Of a stretch of 7,014 bases of DNA, positions 1-7,014 are shown piece by piece. Position numbers and translations under genes: made by a program. The DNA comes from Caldilineaceae bacterium (GTDB taxonomy: Bacteria > Chloroflexota > Anaerolineae > Caldilineales > Caldilineaceae). Each line of letters opens with the position of its first letter. The first letter of the stretch is position 1. The DNA is taken from the NCBI GenBank assembly GCA_026645635.1, contig JAPKMV010000176.1, positions 1 to 7,014 of the forward strand, in the 5' to 3' direction. A model generated the notes under the pieces. It worked only from the letters and a program-made list of their open reading frames with translations. It was not told the origin of the DNA and did no database searches.

Positions 1-9
1 AAATCCGCG

Positions 10-1206
<1,197 letters not shown>

Positions 1207-1225
1207 GGGTTGTGGACTCCGGATG

Positions 1226-3874
1226 TTATTTGGTGGCGCGCTGGAAGGTCAGGTAATAGGCAACGTGGATGCCTGCAAAGCGGTTGGTGACGTCGCCGAG
1301 GCCGGCGCCGCGCATGATGTCGCTGGGCAGCCCTTCCACCTTGACATTGTAGGCGTAGCCCGCCGCGTACATCTGGTAGTTGAAGCCAAAATCGGGCGCG
1401 GGCTTGTCCTCCAACGCGGCGGTGTAGTTGCCTTCGCCCCAGAAGACCGTCACCGGCTGGCCGACGACGCGCACGCCGTTCTCGTCGATCACGTCGGCGT
1501 AGATGTGATGTTTGCCCGCAGCCTGGATCTCATCCTCGAAGCGCACTTCGACCAGCCGCCAGTATTGCTGCCCCGGCTGCACCGGCGCATCTTCGATGGC
1601 GATGCCCAGTTGGCCGAGGCGCCCGTCCAGGTTGCGCGCAGCAGCAACTGGGGCGGCTGGCGGCTCGGGCGTCGGTGTATCCGCCGGTGCGGCCAGGGCC
1701 GCAGCCGTGTCGGAAAGTTGTGAAGCGAAGGCCTGCGCCACCGGCTGCGGTGTGTTGGTCGGCGCCGGCGTCGGCGTATCCGTAGGCAGCGGCGTGGTGG
1801 TCGGCTGCGGCGTGTCCGTCGGGAACGGTGTGTAGGTGGGCGTCGGCGGCACCTGGGCGTCGGCTGCGCGCAGCCGTTCGGTCAACTCTAGATCCGCGGC
1901 GGCGACCTCATAGCTGCCCGGCGCGACAATGGCGCTGGCCGTGCGCTCCAGCATGGCGGTGGTGGCGCGGATGGCGGCGGCTGGCCCATTGATAATCGCA
2001 TAGACCGTAAACGGCACCGTGACGCAGAGCAGCAGAATCAGCAGCATGATCAGCAGCACAAAGCGCAGCTTGCCGAAGCCGCTCAGCCCGCTGTACCACG
2101 CGCCGAAGCCGCCGCGGCGCGGGGCCGGCACTTCGCCCGATGCAGCAGCCGCACGGCGGCGCGCGGCGGAGGCGTTGACCGGCGCCGGTTCCGCAGGCAG
2201 ATAGGGCGGTGGCGCGTTCAGCGGCGCGCCGGCCGGCGCAGCGCCGACCGGCGCCATCGACGGCTGCGATGTCACCTGCGCCAGCCGCTGGCTGAGGATG
2301 CGGCTCATGCTGATCGCGAGCGTCGGGTAGCGGTTCATCAGCATATCGAAGTCGGTCTTGGCCAGCGTCCACACGTCCAGGTCGCTTTCGGCGCTGACGC
2401 TGGTGTTGTGCGGCTGGCTGGTGAGCACGGCGCGCTCGCCAAAGGATTCGCCCGGCCCCAACAGCCAACCCGCCCCGGCTAACGGCTGGACGCGCACCTG
2501 GCCCTTCTCGATCAGATACAGGTGATCCGCCGGCGAATTGACGCGGAAGACCTGTTCGCCTGTGCGGTAGCGCATCGGGCGCAGGTAGTTGGCGATCTGC
2601 TGCAGGTCGCTCGGGTTCATGCCTGCAAAGAGGGCGAAGCGCTGCAAATTGCTGCTTTCGCTGGCGGTCTCGCTGGCCAGACGGGTGGCGACACCCTGGC
2701 TCAGTGCCTTGCCGATGGCCGGGTTCTGTGCCGCCAGGGCGTCGAGGTCGGCTTTATAAAGCACAAACAGGTTCGTGTTGCGGGTGGCGGTGGCGTCTTC
2801 TGTGCGCATCTGCCCGGTGACTAGGCTCATCTCGCCGAAGAAGCCTTCGCCGCCGATGCGCCCGATCTCCTCGACCACGCCCGCGGCGTTCTCTGCGGTC
2901 AGTTCGATCTCGCCCGACTCGACCAGGCACATGGCGTCGCCAGCCTCGCCGATGCGATAGACGCGCTCGCCGGCCGGCACGTGCTGCAAGATCATGCGCT
3001 GGGCGATCTGCTGGAGCACCTGCGGCGACAGTTCGGCGAAAATGGGCATCTTACCCAGGCGCAACACCGCGGCCATCTGGTCGGCGCGACCGAGCCGCGA
3101 GCGCACATTGCGCCCCAGGTTGCGCCGCAGACCGGGTTGGCGCGCGGCAATCGCCTGGAAATCATCGGCGGCGAGCATCCACAGTTCGGTGTCCTGGGTG
3201 GCGACAACCGTGCTGGTGTTCGCTTTGTTGGTGAGCAGCGCAATCGCGCCCAGCAAATCGCCGCGCTTGAAGGTTTCGTTTGCGTCAGCGCCTTCCGTCT
3301 GCACGTCCACGGCGCCGTTTTCGATCAGAAACAGGCCCGCCGGCGGATCACCGGCGCGGTACAGATACTGGCCGGCGGCCAGCCGCCGCGGTTGGAGTTG
3401 ACCGGCCACGATCTGGAGTGAGTTTGCCGGCACGCCGCTCAATTCGGTCGTGCGCGCCAACTGCTGCACCAGGTAGTCCTGCATCTGTGCGATCAGGCTG
3501 CCGAAGTTGTTGCTCAGCTTCAGGCCGAGAGCGGGCCGCTGTAGGATCAACTCGCGCAGCTTCTTGTCGCCCAGTTTCCAGTACTCCAGGTCGGAGACGG
3601 CCACTGCGCTCACGTCATAGGGCAGGCTGCGGAAGAGGCTGTCCTCGCCCAGCACGCTGCCCGGCCCCAGAGTGGCCAGGTTGATGCCGCTGGGGGTCAT
3701 CAGCCGTACAAAGCCCTTGCCGACGAGATAGAGGCCGTCGGCGGTGTTGCCCGCGCTGAAGATCGGCGCGTTGGCCGTCAATTGGTTCTGGGCGAAATTC
3801 TCGTCCAGGGCATTTCTTTCGTCTTCGGCCAGCCCTGAAAAGAGCGGCGCAAATTGAATAAACTCTTGTTTCAC
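1226..3874 (-). CDS. Membrane protein with four tandem cyclic-nucleotide-binding domains and an exported C-terminal domain
   Basis: The 882-residue product has four Crp/cAMP-receptor-like domains at about 8-135, 150-262, 275-400 and 408-535. Each shows the paired 'G-x-LYL/LFLI..G' beta-roll pattern. The phosphate-binding cassettes differ. Domain 3 has [19 protein letters not shown] (Glu348, Arg357), close to the ligand-binding consensus. Domain 1 keeps GE but lacks the Arg, domain 2 has GAIALLT without Glu, and domain 4 has FGERAVLT with His in place of Arg. A Pro/Ala segment (540-580) and a basic patch lead into one membrane helix (about 604-628), then a Pro/Thr linker (676-711) and a C-terminal domain (771-882) related to that of the neighbouring lipoprotein. 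Basic residues before the helix suggest N-in/C-out topology. The start is GTG, with GGAGG four bases upstream; an ATG at 3878 is in another frame and too close to that site. No HTH, kinase or cyclase domain is visible. The family level is secure; ligand and role are unknown. Confidence 0.9.
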   Translation of the reverse strand: MKQEFIQFAPLFSGLAEDERNALDENFAQNQLTANAPIFSAGNTADGLYLVGKGFVRLMTPSGINLATLGPGSVLGEDSLFRSLPYDVSAVAVSDLEYWKLGDKKLRELILQRPALGLKLSNNFGSLIAQMQDYLVQQLARTTELSGVPANSLQIVAGQLQPRRLAAGQYLYRAGDPPAGLFLIENGAVDVQTEGADANETFKRGDLLGAIALLTNKANTSTVVATQDTELWMLAADDFQAIAARQPGLRRNLGRNVRSRLGRADQMAAVLRLGKMPIFAELSPQVLQQIAQRMILQHVPAGERVYRIGEAGDAMCLVESGEIELTAENAAGVVEEIGRIGGEGFFGEMSLVTGQMRTEDATATRNTNLFVLYKADLDALAAQNPAIGKALSQGVATRLASETASESSNLQRFALFAGMNPSDLQQIANYLRPMRYRTGEQVFRVNSPADHLYLIEKGQVRVQPLAGAGWLLGPGESFGERAVLTSQPHNTSVSAESDLDVWTLAKTDFDMLMNRYPTLAISMSRILSQRLAQVTSQPSMAPVGAAPAGAPLNAPPPYLPAEPAPVNASAARRRAAAASGEVPAPRRGGFGAWYSGLSGFGKLRFVLLIMLLILLLCVTVPFTVYAIINGPAAAIRATTAMLERTASAIVAPGSYEVAAADLELTERLRAADAQVPPTPTYTPFPTDTPQPTTTPLPTDTPTPAPTNTPQPVAQAFASQLSDTAAALAAPADTPTPEPPAAPVAAARNLDGRLGQLGIAIEDAPVQPGQQYWRLVEVRFEDEIQAAGKHHIYADVIDENGVRVVGQPVTVFWGEGNYTAALEDKPAPDFGFNYQMYAAGYAYNVKVEGLPSDIMRGAGLGDVTNRFAGIHVAYYLTFQRATK
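1742..1849 (-). repeat. Imperfect coding repeat: Pro/Thr-rich linker
   Basis: This stretch encodes residues 676-711 of the CNB membrane protein, a run of near-repeats such as PTPTYTP, PTDTPQP, PTDTPTP and PTNTPQP. Linkers of this style are typical of exported Chloroflexota proteins (from memory). It lies just outside the membrane helix and probably acts as an extended spacer carrying the C-terminal domain away from the membrane. It can be a site of length variation between strains. Confidence 0.8.
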
Positions 3875-3878
3875 GCAT

Positions 3879-3883
3879 CCTCC
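3879..3883 (-). promoter_or_regulatory. Shine-Dalgarno site GGAGG deciding a GTG start
   Basis: The minus strand reads GGAGG, then ATGC, then GTG. The four-base spacing to the GTG at 3874-3872 is acceptable. The ATG embedded in the spacer would have essentially no spacing and opens a different frame, so the GTG is the real start of the CNB protein. Confidence 0.75.
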
Positions 3884-3903
3884 GACAAAACTGTCAACTA
3901 CTT

Positions 3904-3932
3904 ATTCTGTACGGAAGCGGGCAAATGGTCAA
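3904..3932 (-). promoter_or_regulatory. Putative sigma70-type promoter of the CNB protein-carA unit
   Basis: On the minus strand TTGACC (3932-3927) is followed after 17 nt by CAGAAT (3909-3904). The -35 matches consensus at five of six positions and the -10 at four of six. Transcription would begin near 3897, giving a leader of about 20 nt that holds the GGAGG site. A closer TTGACA (3897-3892) cannot serve, because its -10 would fall on the start codon. This is sequence resemblance only; sigma preferences of this lineage are not known to me. Confidence 0.4.
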
Positions 3933-3943
3933 GGTGTGCACCT
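3932..3943. promoter_or_regulatory. Operator-like palindrome abutting the putative -35
   Basis: The arms AGGTG and CACCT flank a two-base centre (TG). The palindrome overlaps the last base of the putative -35 of the CNB gene and extends upstream of it, a usual location for an activator or repressor site. It is short and could be chance in GC-rich DNA. Confidence 0.2.
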
Positions 3944-3987
3944 GTTCGCGCCGCGCAATCGTCCGGCAGTGGTTGACAATTCGCCTG

Positions 3988-5304
3988 TTAATAGTTTCGC
4001 TGGAAGGTTGCTTCCCAGCTATGGTGGCCGGTGCAACCGTAGGAATTATAGAAAATCTGGCAGTCGGCCTCGTCAGTGCAGTAACCGCCTGCGATCAAGA
4101 CCGGCACCGAGATATCCAGTGACTTGGTGGTGAAGCCTTCGGCGTTGTCGCTAGACGCCGGGCGGCCATCATCGTTCTGCGTAACGCGGAAGCCTTCGCC
4201 CGTGCCGTAGAGATCGTACTCGATGACCCCGTCGCCCTTGCCCTGTGAACCGGTGACCAGCACTTCACCCGTATAAATGCCTTGCAGACGCACGCCGTTG
4301 ATGCGCACGCCATTGGCGTCGATGACATTGATGCGCAGCAGGTGTTGGCCCGAACAGGCGCCATTTTCCTCTTTGCTCCACATGCGGCTGGCCACCAGGC
4401 GGAAATAGGGCTGGGCATTGGGATCGGCGGCCGCAGTGGTTGGCGCCTCCGTGGCGGCCGCCGCTGCCTCTGTGGGCGCTTCGATGGCAGCCGCGGCAAT
4501 CGGCGCGGGCGTGGGCTGTTCTGCGGTGGGCGGCGGCGTCGGGATGTTGGCCGCGACGGCCACGGTCTGCACATCGCCTTCCGTGGTCACCAGTTGCGCG
4601 TAGACCCAGCCGCGGCCGTTGGCCAGTTCGATTTCCCACCAGTCGCCCGCCGCATTCTTGCCCAGAATCGTGCTGGCGGTGTTGGCCTGGAGCATGTCGA
4701 CGACCGGATAGTCCAGCCCCGGCCCGCTGCGCACGTTGATGGCGGTGCTGGCTTTGACCGCCGCCGCGCTGCGGGGCGCCGCCGCGCTGTTGGCTGCTGT
4801 TGCCGTCGGCAGCGCCAGGGCGACCGCGGTGCTGACAGCGCTGGGCGACGGGATGGCGATCTGCTCAGGTGTTGGTGCGGCTGCCGATGTGGCGGTGGGT
4901 GGCGCGGTGGTGGCTGTCGGCGCCGCGGCCTCGACCAACGCCGGCGTCGGTTGCAGGCCGTTTTGTTCGGCATAGGCGCGGATCGCCGTCGATTCCAGGT
5001 TCAGCGCCATGGCCAGCTTGACCAGCGCGGCGGTCGTTTCGTCATCCTGCGCGCCGCCGATGGCCTGCTCCGCCACCAGCACCAGCCACTGGCGCTCGTT
5101 GGCGACGCTGAGGTCGGCCAGGGCTGCGCTGGCCTGCTGCAGGTTGTTGTCGGCCGCGTAGGTGCGCGCGATCGCTGCGGTCGTCGCCGTGTTGTCGGCT
5201 GAACTGGGCTGAGCCGGTTCGCCGGGACCGCAGGCAGTCAACAGCGCAAGGCTCAACAGCAGCGCAGCGAGCCACGTCAGGCGCGCCCGCCGGACGGTGA
5301 ACAT
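3988..5304 (-). CDS. SH3b-domain lipoprotein with Chloroflexota-type C-terminal domain
   Basis: The 438-residue product is an exported lipoprotein of unknown function. A basic start (MFTVRRAR) and hydrophobic core lead to the lipobox LLTAC with Cys25 as the lipidation site. A helical, TPR-like region follows (about 36-125), then a Pro/Thr/Ala linker, and a bacterial SH3 domain at about 185-241 with INVRSGPGLDYPVVDML, GDWWEIELANGRGWVYA and closing LV, which in this family often binds peptidoglycan or peptides. A second low-complexity linker precedes the C-terminal domain (299-438), which begins PYFRLVASR, has VIDANGVR and ends GHHSWEATFQRNY. Its four cysteines (317, 409, 415, 424) could form two disulfides. 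The frame stays open to an ATG at 5403, but that start adds 33 polar residues before the signal peptide, so the ATG at 5304 is preferred. Neither start has a convincing Shine-Dalgarno. No terminator was seen after the stop. Confidence 0.85.
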   Translation of the reverse strand: MFTVRRARLTWLAALLLSLALLTACGPGEPAQPSSADNTATTAAIARTYAADNNLQQASAALADLSVANERQWLVLVAEQAIGGAQDDETTAALVKLAMALNLESTAIRAYAEQNGLQPTPALVEAAAPTATTAPPTATSAAAPTPEQIAIPSPSAVSTAVALALPTATAANSAAAPRSAAAVKASTAINVRSGPGLDYPVVDMLQANTASTILGKNAAGDWWEIELANGRGWVYAQLVTTEGDVQTVAVAANIPTPPPTAEQPTPAPIAAAAIEAPTEAAAAATEAPTTAAADPNAQPYFRLVASRMWSKEENGACSGQHLLRINVIDANGVRINGVRLQGIYTGEVLVTGSQGKGDGVIEYDLYGTGEGFRVTQNDDGRPASSDNAEGFTTKSLDISVPVLIAGGYCTDEADCQIFYNSYGCTGHHSWEATFQRNY

Positions 5305-5481
5305 GTGAGATTGGCGTAGATTGGGTTGAATTGTGGCGGGGGAAGTCGTTGCAGTGATGCTGGCCGAATCGTCCAGCGCAGTGGATAGGGTGTCTCTGAT
5401 CATCTTTGTCTATTGCAATGCCAGCTAGTTCTCTGTCGCCCCGGCGATTGCCCTCCAGGCGTCCGTTTCCTGGATTGCACG

Positions 5482-5514
5482 GGCGCCTCTGCTATAATGT
5501 TGCGCAGCGGCGCC
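5482..5514. other. GC-rich inverted repeat enclosing a TATAAT
   Basis: The arms GGCGCCTCTGC (5482-5492) and GCAGCGGCGCC (5504-5514) pair over 11 positions with one mismatch and an 11-nt loop. On the minus strand it begins 32 nt after the tRNA-Leu 3' end, where it could be a transcript-end hairpin, but no T-tract follows. On the plus strand the loop begins with TATAAT preceded by TGC, an extended -10 form, although no good -35 is present. Terminator, operator-controlled promoter and chance are all possible. The rest of the 241-bp gap between the lipoprotein gene and the tRNA holds nothing I recognise. Confidence 0.35.
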
Positions 5515-5545
5515 TGGTCCACAAGACCCGGCAACGGAAAAGCTT

Positions 5546-5630
<85 letters not shown>

Positions 5631-5648
5631 ATACCATAAGCAAAATGC

Positions 5649-5678
5649 AGTATACTCACAGCACAGCATAACCGTCAA
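5649..5678 (-). promoter_or_regulatory. sigma70-type promoter of tRNA-Leu
   Basis: The minus strand has TTGACG (5678-5673), an 18-nt spacer and TATACT (5654-5649), each one mismatch from consensus. Transcription would start near 5642, about 12 nt before the tRNA 5' end at 5630, a normal leader for a tRNA precursor. The -10 sits in the palindrome AGTATACT (5649-5656), so a TATACT is also present on the plus strand toward the sigma gene, but no matching -35 is seen for that direction. Confidence 0.7.
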
Positions 5679-5699
5679 ATGGTTGCAGCCATTACGGTT
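5670..5699. promoter_or_regulatory. 30-bp dyad overlapping the tRNA-Leu -35 element
   Basis: Left arm AACCGT-(CA)-AATGG (5670-5682) and right arm CCATTACGGTT (5689-5699) are complementary over 11 positions with a two-base bulge and a six-base centre. It lies in the 139-bp interval between divergent tRNA-Leu and the ECF sigma gene and covers the -35 of the tRNA promoter. It could be a protein-binding site, or a hairpin in the leader of a plus-strand sigma mRNA. No T-tract follows on either strand. Nothing else recognisable was found between it and the sigma start at 5770. Confidence 0.4.
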
Positions 5700-5769
5700 G
5701 TTCAACGCACCGAAGGCGGTTTTGGGTTCAGCGCACCGTCGAATCCAAGCCAGCAAGTGTGAAGGTCGC

Positions 5770-6393
5770 ATGGCCAAAGATGTTCTGTCCCCAATCGAGG
5801 AAGCAGAGACCATCGCCGCAGCCCAGCGTGGCGATTTGGCCGCGTTCAATCGGCTGGTGACCGCCTACCAGGGGTTGGCCTACAGCGTGGCTTACCGCAC
5901 CTTGCAGAATCCCGACAGCGCCGCCGACGCCGTGCAGGACAGCTTTGTCAAGGCATACAAGGCCATTGCTGCGTTCCAGGGCGGCAGCTTCAAGAGTTGG
6001 ATCATTCGCATCGTCGCCAACACCTGCTACGATCTGCTGCGCACGCGCCAGCACCGCATGACCGACAGCCTGGAAGATCTGCCGGTGGACGAGGATCAAA
6101 CAACGCAATTGGAGGACCCGGCGGAATCGCCCGCGGCCTTCGCCGAACGCATGGAACTCAGCGCGCTGATCGAGCAGAGCATTGCCGCGCTGCCCGCAGA
6201 CCTGCGCCTCGTGTTGACGCTGTGCGATGTGCACGGCTACACCTACGAAGAAATTGCCGAAATGGCGCAGTTGCCGATGGGCACGGTCAAGTCGCGCATC
6301 AGCCGCGCCCGCGCCCGCATCCGCGACCTGCTGCTGCGCCAGCCGGAACTATTGCCAGCCGCATTCCGTCCTAGAGACGGAGCGCCGTCATAG
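5770..6393 (+). CDS. ECF-family RNA polymerase sigma factor
   Basis: The 207-residue protein should direct RNA polymerase to a small set of promoters under an extracytoplasmic or stress signal. Region 2 (about 20-95) reads from RGDLAAFNRLVTAYQ through AADAVQDSFVKAYKAIAAF to FKSWIIRIVANTCYDLLR, the core-binding and -10-recognition pattern of RpoE/SigW-like factors. An acidic spacer (about 98-128) leads to region 4 (about 131-190), with ALPADLRLVLTLCDVHGYTY and the helix-turn-helix EEIAEMAQLPMGTVKSRISRARARI that reads the -35. Regions 1 and 3 are absent, as expected for the ECF group. The frame is open upstream to 5413, but that part crosses the antisense of tRNA-Leu and is not coding. The ATG at 5770 has GAAGG four bases before it and starts directly ahead of region 2. 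An anti-sigma-like gene follows after 18 bp, as is usual for autoregulated pairs. Target genes are unknown. Confidence 0.93.
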   Translation: MAKDVLSPIEEAETIAAAQRGDLAAFNRLVTAYQGLAYSVAYRTLQNPDSAADAVQDSFVKAYKAIAAFQGGSFKSWIIRIVANTCYDLLRTRQHRMTDSLEDLPVDEDQTTQLEDPAESPAAFAERMELSALIEQSIAALPADLRLVLTLCDVHGYTYEEIAEMAQLPMGTVKSRISRARARIRDLLLRQPELLPAAFRPRDGAPS

Positions 6394-6411
6394 CTGTGAC
6401 ATGTTCACGGC
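6393..6411 (+). promoter_or_regulatory. RNA hairpin between sigma stop and anti-sigma start
   Basis: GCTGTGA and TCACGGC can pair as a seven-base stem (one G-U) around the loop CATGT. It begins at the last base of the sigma stop codon and ends directly before the ATG at 6412. It would occupy the place of a ribosome-binding site, and no Shine-Dalgarno is visible there, so translation of the next gene may depend on ribosomes arriving from the sigma gene or may start at the ATG at 6439. The same bases (GTGA-N5-TCAC) faintly resemble a Crp site, but the spacer is one base short. Confidence 0.35.
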
Positions 6412-7014
6412 ATGGTAGCGAAGAAGACGAAGAAGACAATGACTACGCCGCGTGAGCCAACCATTACGGACGAATTGCTGTCCGCTTATATCGACGATGC
6501 GGTGACGCCTGACGAGCGGCGCCAGATCGAGCAGGCTGCGGCTGAGGACGCCGAGGTGGCGTGGCGGCTCCAGTCGCTGCAGATGACGGTGCATCTGCTC
6601 CACGAACTGCCGGCGCTGGCGCTGCCCCGTTCGTTCGTGTTGACGCCGGAGCAGGCGGGCGAGTCGATCGTGGGCGCGGCCGTCACCCCGCAAGCGGCGC
6701 CACCGCAGCAGCCGGCCGCTCCGCGCCGGACAGCGCAACCGGTGCAGCCCGGTTTTTGGGCGAGGCTGGGCGAGCAGTGGCGCGCTTTCTGGCAGAGCGG
6801 CAGCCCGGCGCTGCGCAATGCCATGGCGACCAGCCTGGTGCTGCTCTTGGTGTTGACGGTCACGCCCCGCTTTTTGAACGCGCCGTTGGGCGAGGTTGCC
6901 GTTGCGCCGGCGGCTGAATCTGCCCGCGAATTGGCTGCTGCCCCCGCGGCGGAGGAGAGCGCGGTGGCGCCTGCCACCGCCAATGCAGCAGCCGCGGACT
7001 CGGCGCCGGCCGTT
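6412..7014 (+). CDS. Probable zinc-less membrane anti-sigma factor, partial (3' end outside window)
   Basis: Only the first 201 residues are in the window and no stop is reached. Residues 20-65 (DELLSAYIDDAVTPDERRQIE, then AWRLQSLQ) match the helical pattern of anti-sigma domains, LxxYxDxxLxxxERxxxE, but the His and Cys zinc ligands of the ZAS/zf-HC2 type are absent. LPRSFVLTPEQA (71-82) follows, a motif I associate with Chloroflexota anti-sigma-like proteins (from memory). A Pro/Gln/Ala linker, a Trp-rich amphipathic stretch (FWARLGEQWRAFW, 115-127) and one membrane helix (about 136-154) come next. Beyond that is an Ala/Glu/Pro-rich tail that should be outside the cell. The likely role is to hold the sigma factor encoded 18 bp upstream at the membrane until a signal arrives. 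The start could be 6412 or the ATG at 6439; the upstream hairpin and lack of a Shine-Dalgarno leave this open. Anti-sigma function is inferred from fold pattern and position. Confidence 0.75.
   Translation, partial: MVAKKTKKTMTTPREPTITDELLSAYIDDAVTPDERRQIEQAAAEDAEVAWRLQSLQMTVHLLHELPALALPRSFVLTPEQAGESIVGAAVTPQAAPPQQPAAPRRTAQPVQPGFWARLGEQWRAFWQSGSPALRNAMATSLVLLLVLTVTPRFLNAPLGEVAVAPAAESARELAAAPAAEESAVAPATANAAAADSAPAV

Noticed and set aside
1207..1225. Possible pyrimidine attenuator or PyrR site ahead of carA
   Set aside because: The gap is only 19 bp and holds just a GGAG; no hairpin or leader can fit.
3973..3978. Plus-strand TTGACA as a promoter -35
   Set aside because: No -10-like hexamer occurs 16-18 nt downstream, and there is no plus-strand gene to serve there.
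4282..5202. Plus-strand open frame of 306 codons opposite the lipoprotein gene
   Set aside because: The product is a Gly/Arg low-complexity string that mirrors the Ala/Pro/Thr linkers on the minus strand; the minus frame has a lipobox and an SH3b domain.
5305..5403. N-terminal extension of the lipoprotein from the ATG at 5403
   Set aside because: It would place 33 polar residues before the signal peptide and has no better ribosome-binding site than the ATG at 5304.
6396..6408. Crp-like site GTGA-N5-TCAC
   Set aside because: The spacer is five rather than six bases and the flanks do not complete the consensus; an RNA hairpin explains the symmetry better.

Overview
The window is GC-rich and most likely comes from a member of the Chloroflexota (an Anaerolineae/Caldilineae-like lineage). 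This is an inference from protein style: long Pro/Thr linkers built on TPxPTxTP, an SH3b lipoprotein whose C-terminal domain ends in a GHH/TFQR-type motif, and an ECF sigma factor paired with a zinc-less, Ala/Pro-rich membrane anti-sigma-like protein. No marker gene here fixes the genus.

Layout. The left three quarters are on the minus strand. In transcription order they hold a 438-residue SH3b lipoprotein (5304 to 3988), a 113-bp gap with a plausible promoter, an 882-residue protein with four tandem cyclic-nucleotide-binding (CNB) domains, one membrane span and an exported C-terminal domain (3874 to 1226), and, after only 19 bp, carA (1206 to 10), the glutaminase subunit of carbamoyl-phosphate synthase. 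Right of the lipoprotein lie a GC-rich inverted repeat, a complete tRNA-Leu(CAA) gene with encoded CCA (minus strand) and its own sigma70-like promoter. On the plus strand an ECF sigma factor (5770-6393) is followed after 18 bp by a membrane protein that looks like its anti-sigma factor and runs off the right edge.

How the genes may work together. The CNB protein and carA look like one transcription unit, which would tie a nucleotide-sensing membrane protein to the first step of pyrimidine and arginine synthesis. The CNB protein and the neighbouring lipoprotein end in related domains (shared Y[WF]RLV, VIDxNGVR and TFQR motifs), and both domains should lie on the outer face of the cytoplasmic membrane. 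The CNB protein has no recognisable enzymatic or DNA-binding output domain, so it may relay a cytoplasmic signal outward; this inside-out idea is the most interesting hypothesis in the window, and it is inference. The sigma/anti-sigma pair is a separate, divergently placed regulatory module.

No CRISPR array, insertion sequence, integrase, attachment site or replication origin was seen. No gene-free stretch exceeds 300 bp.
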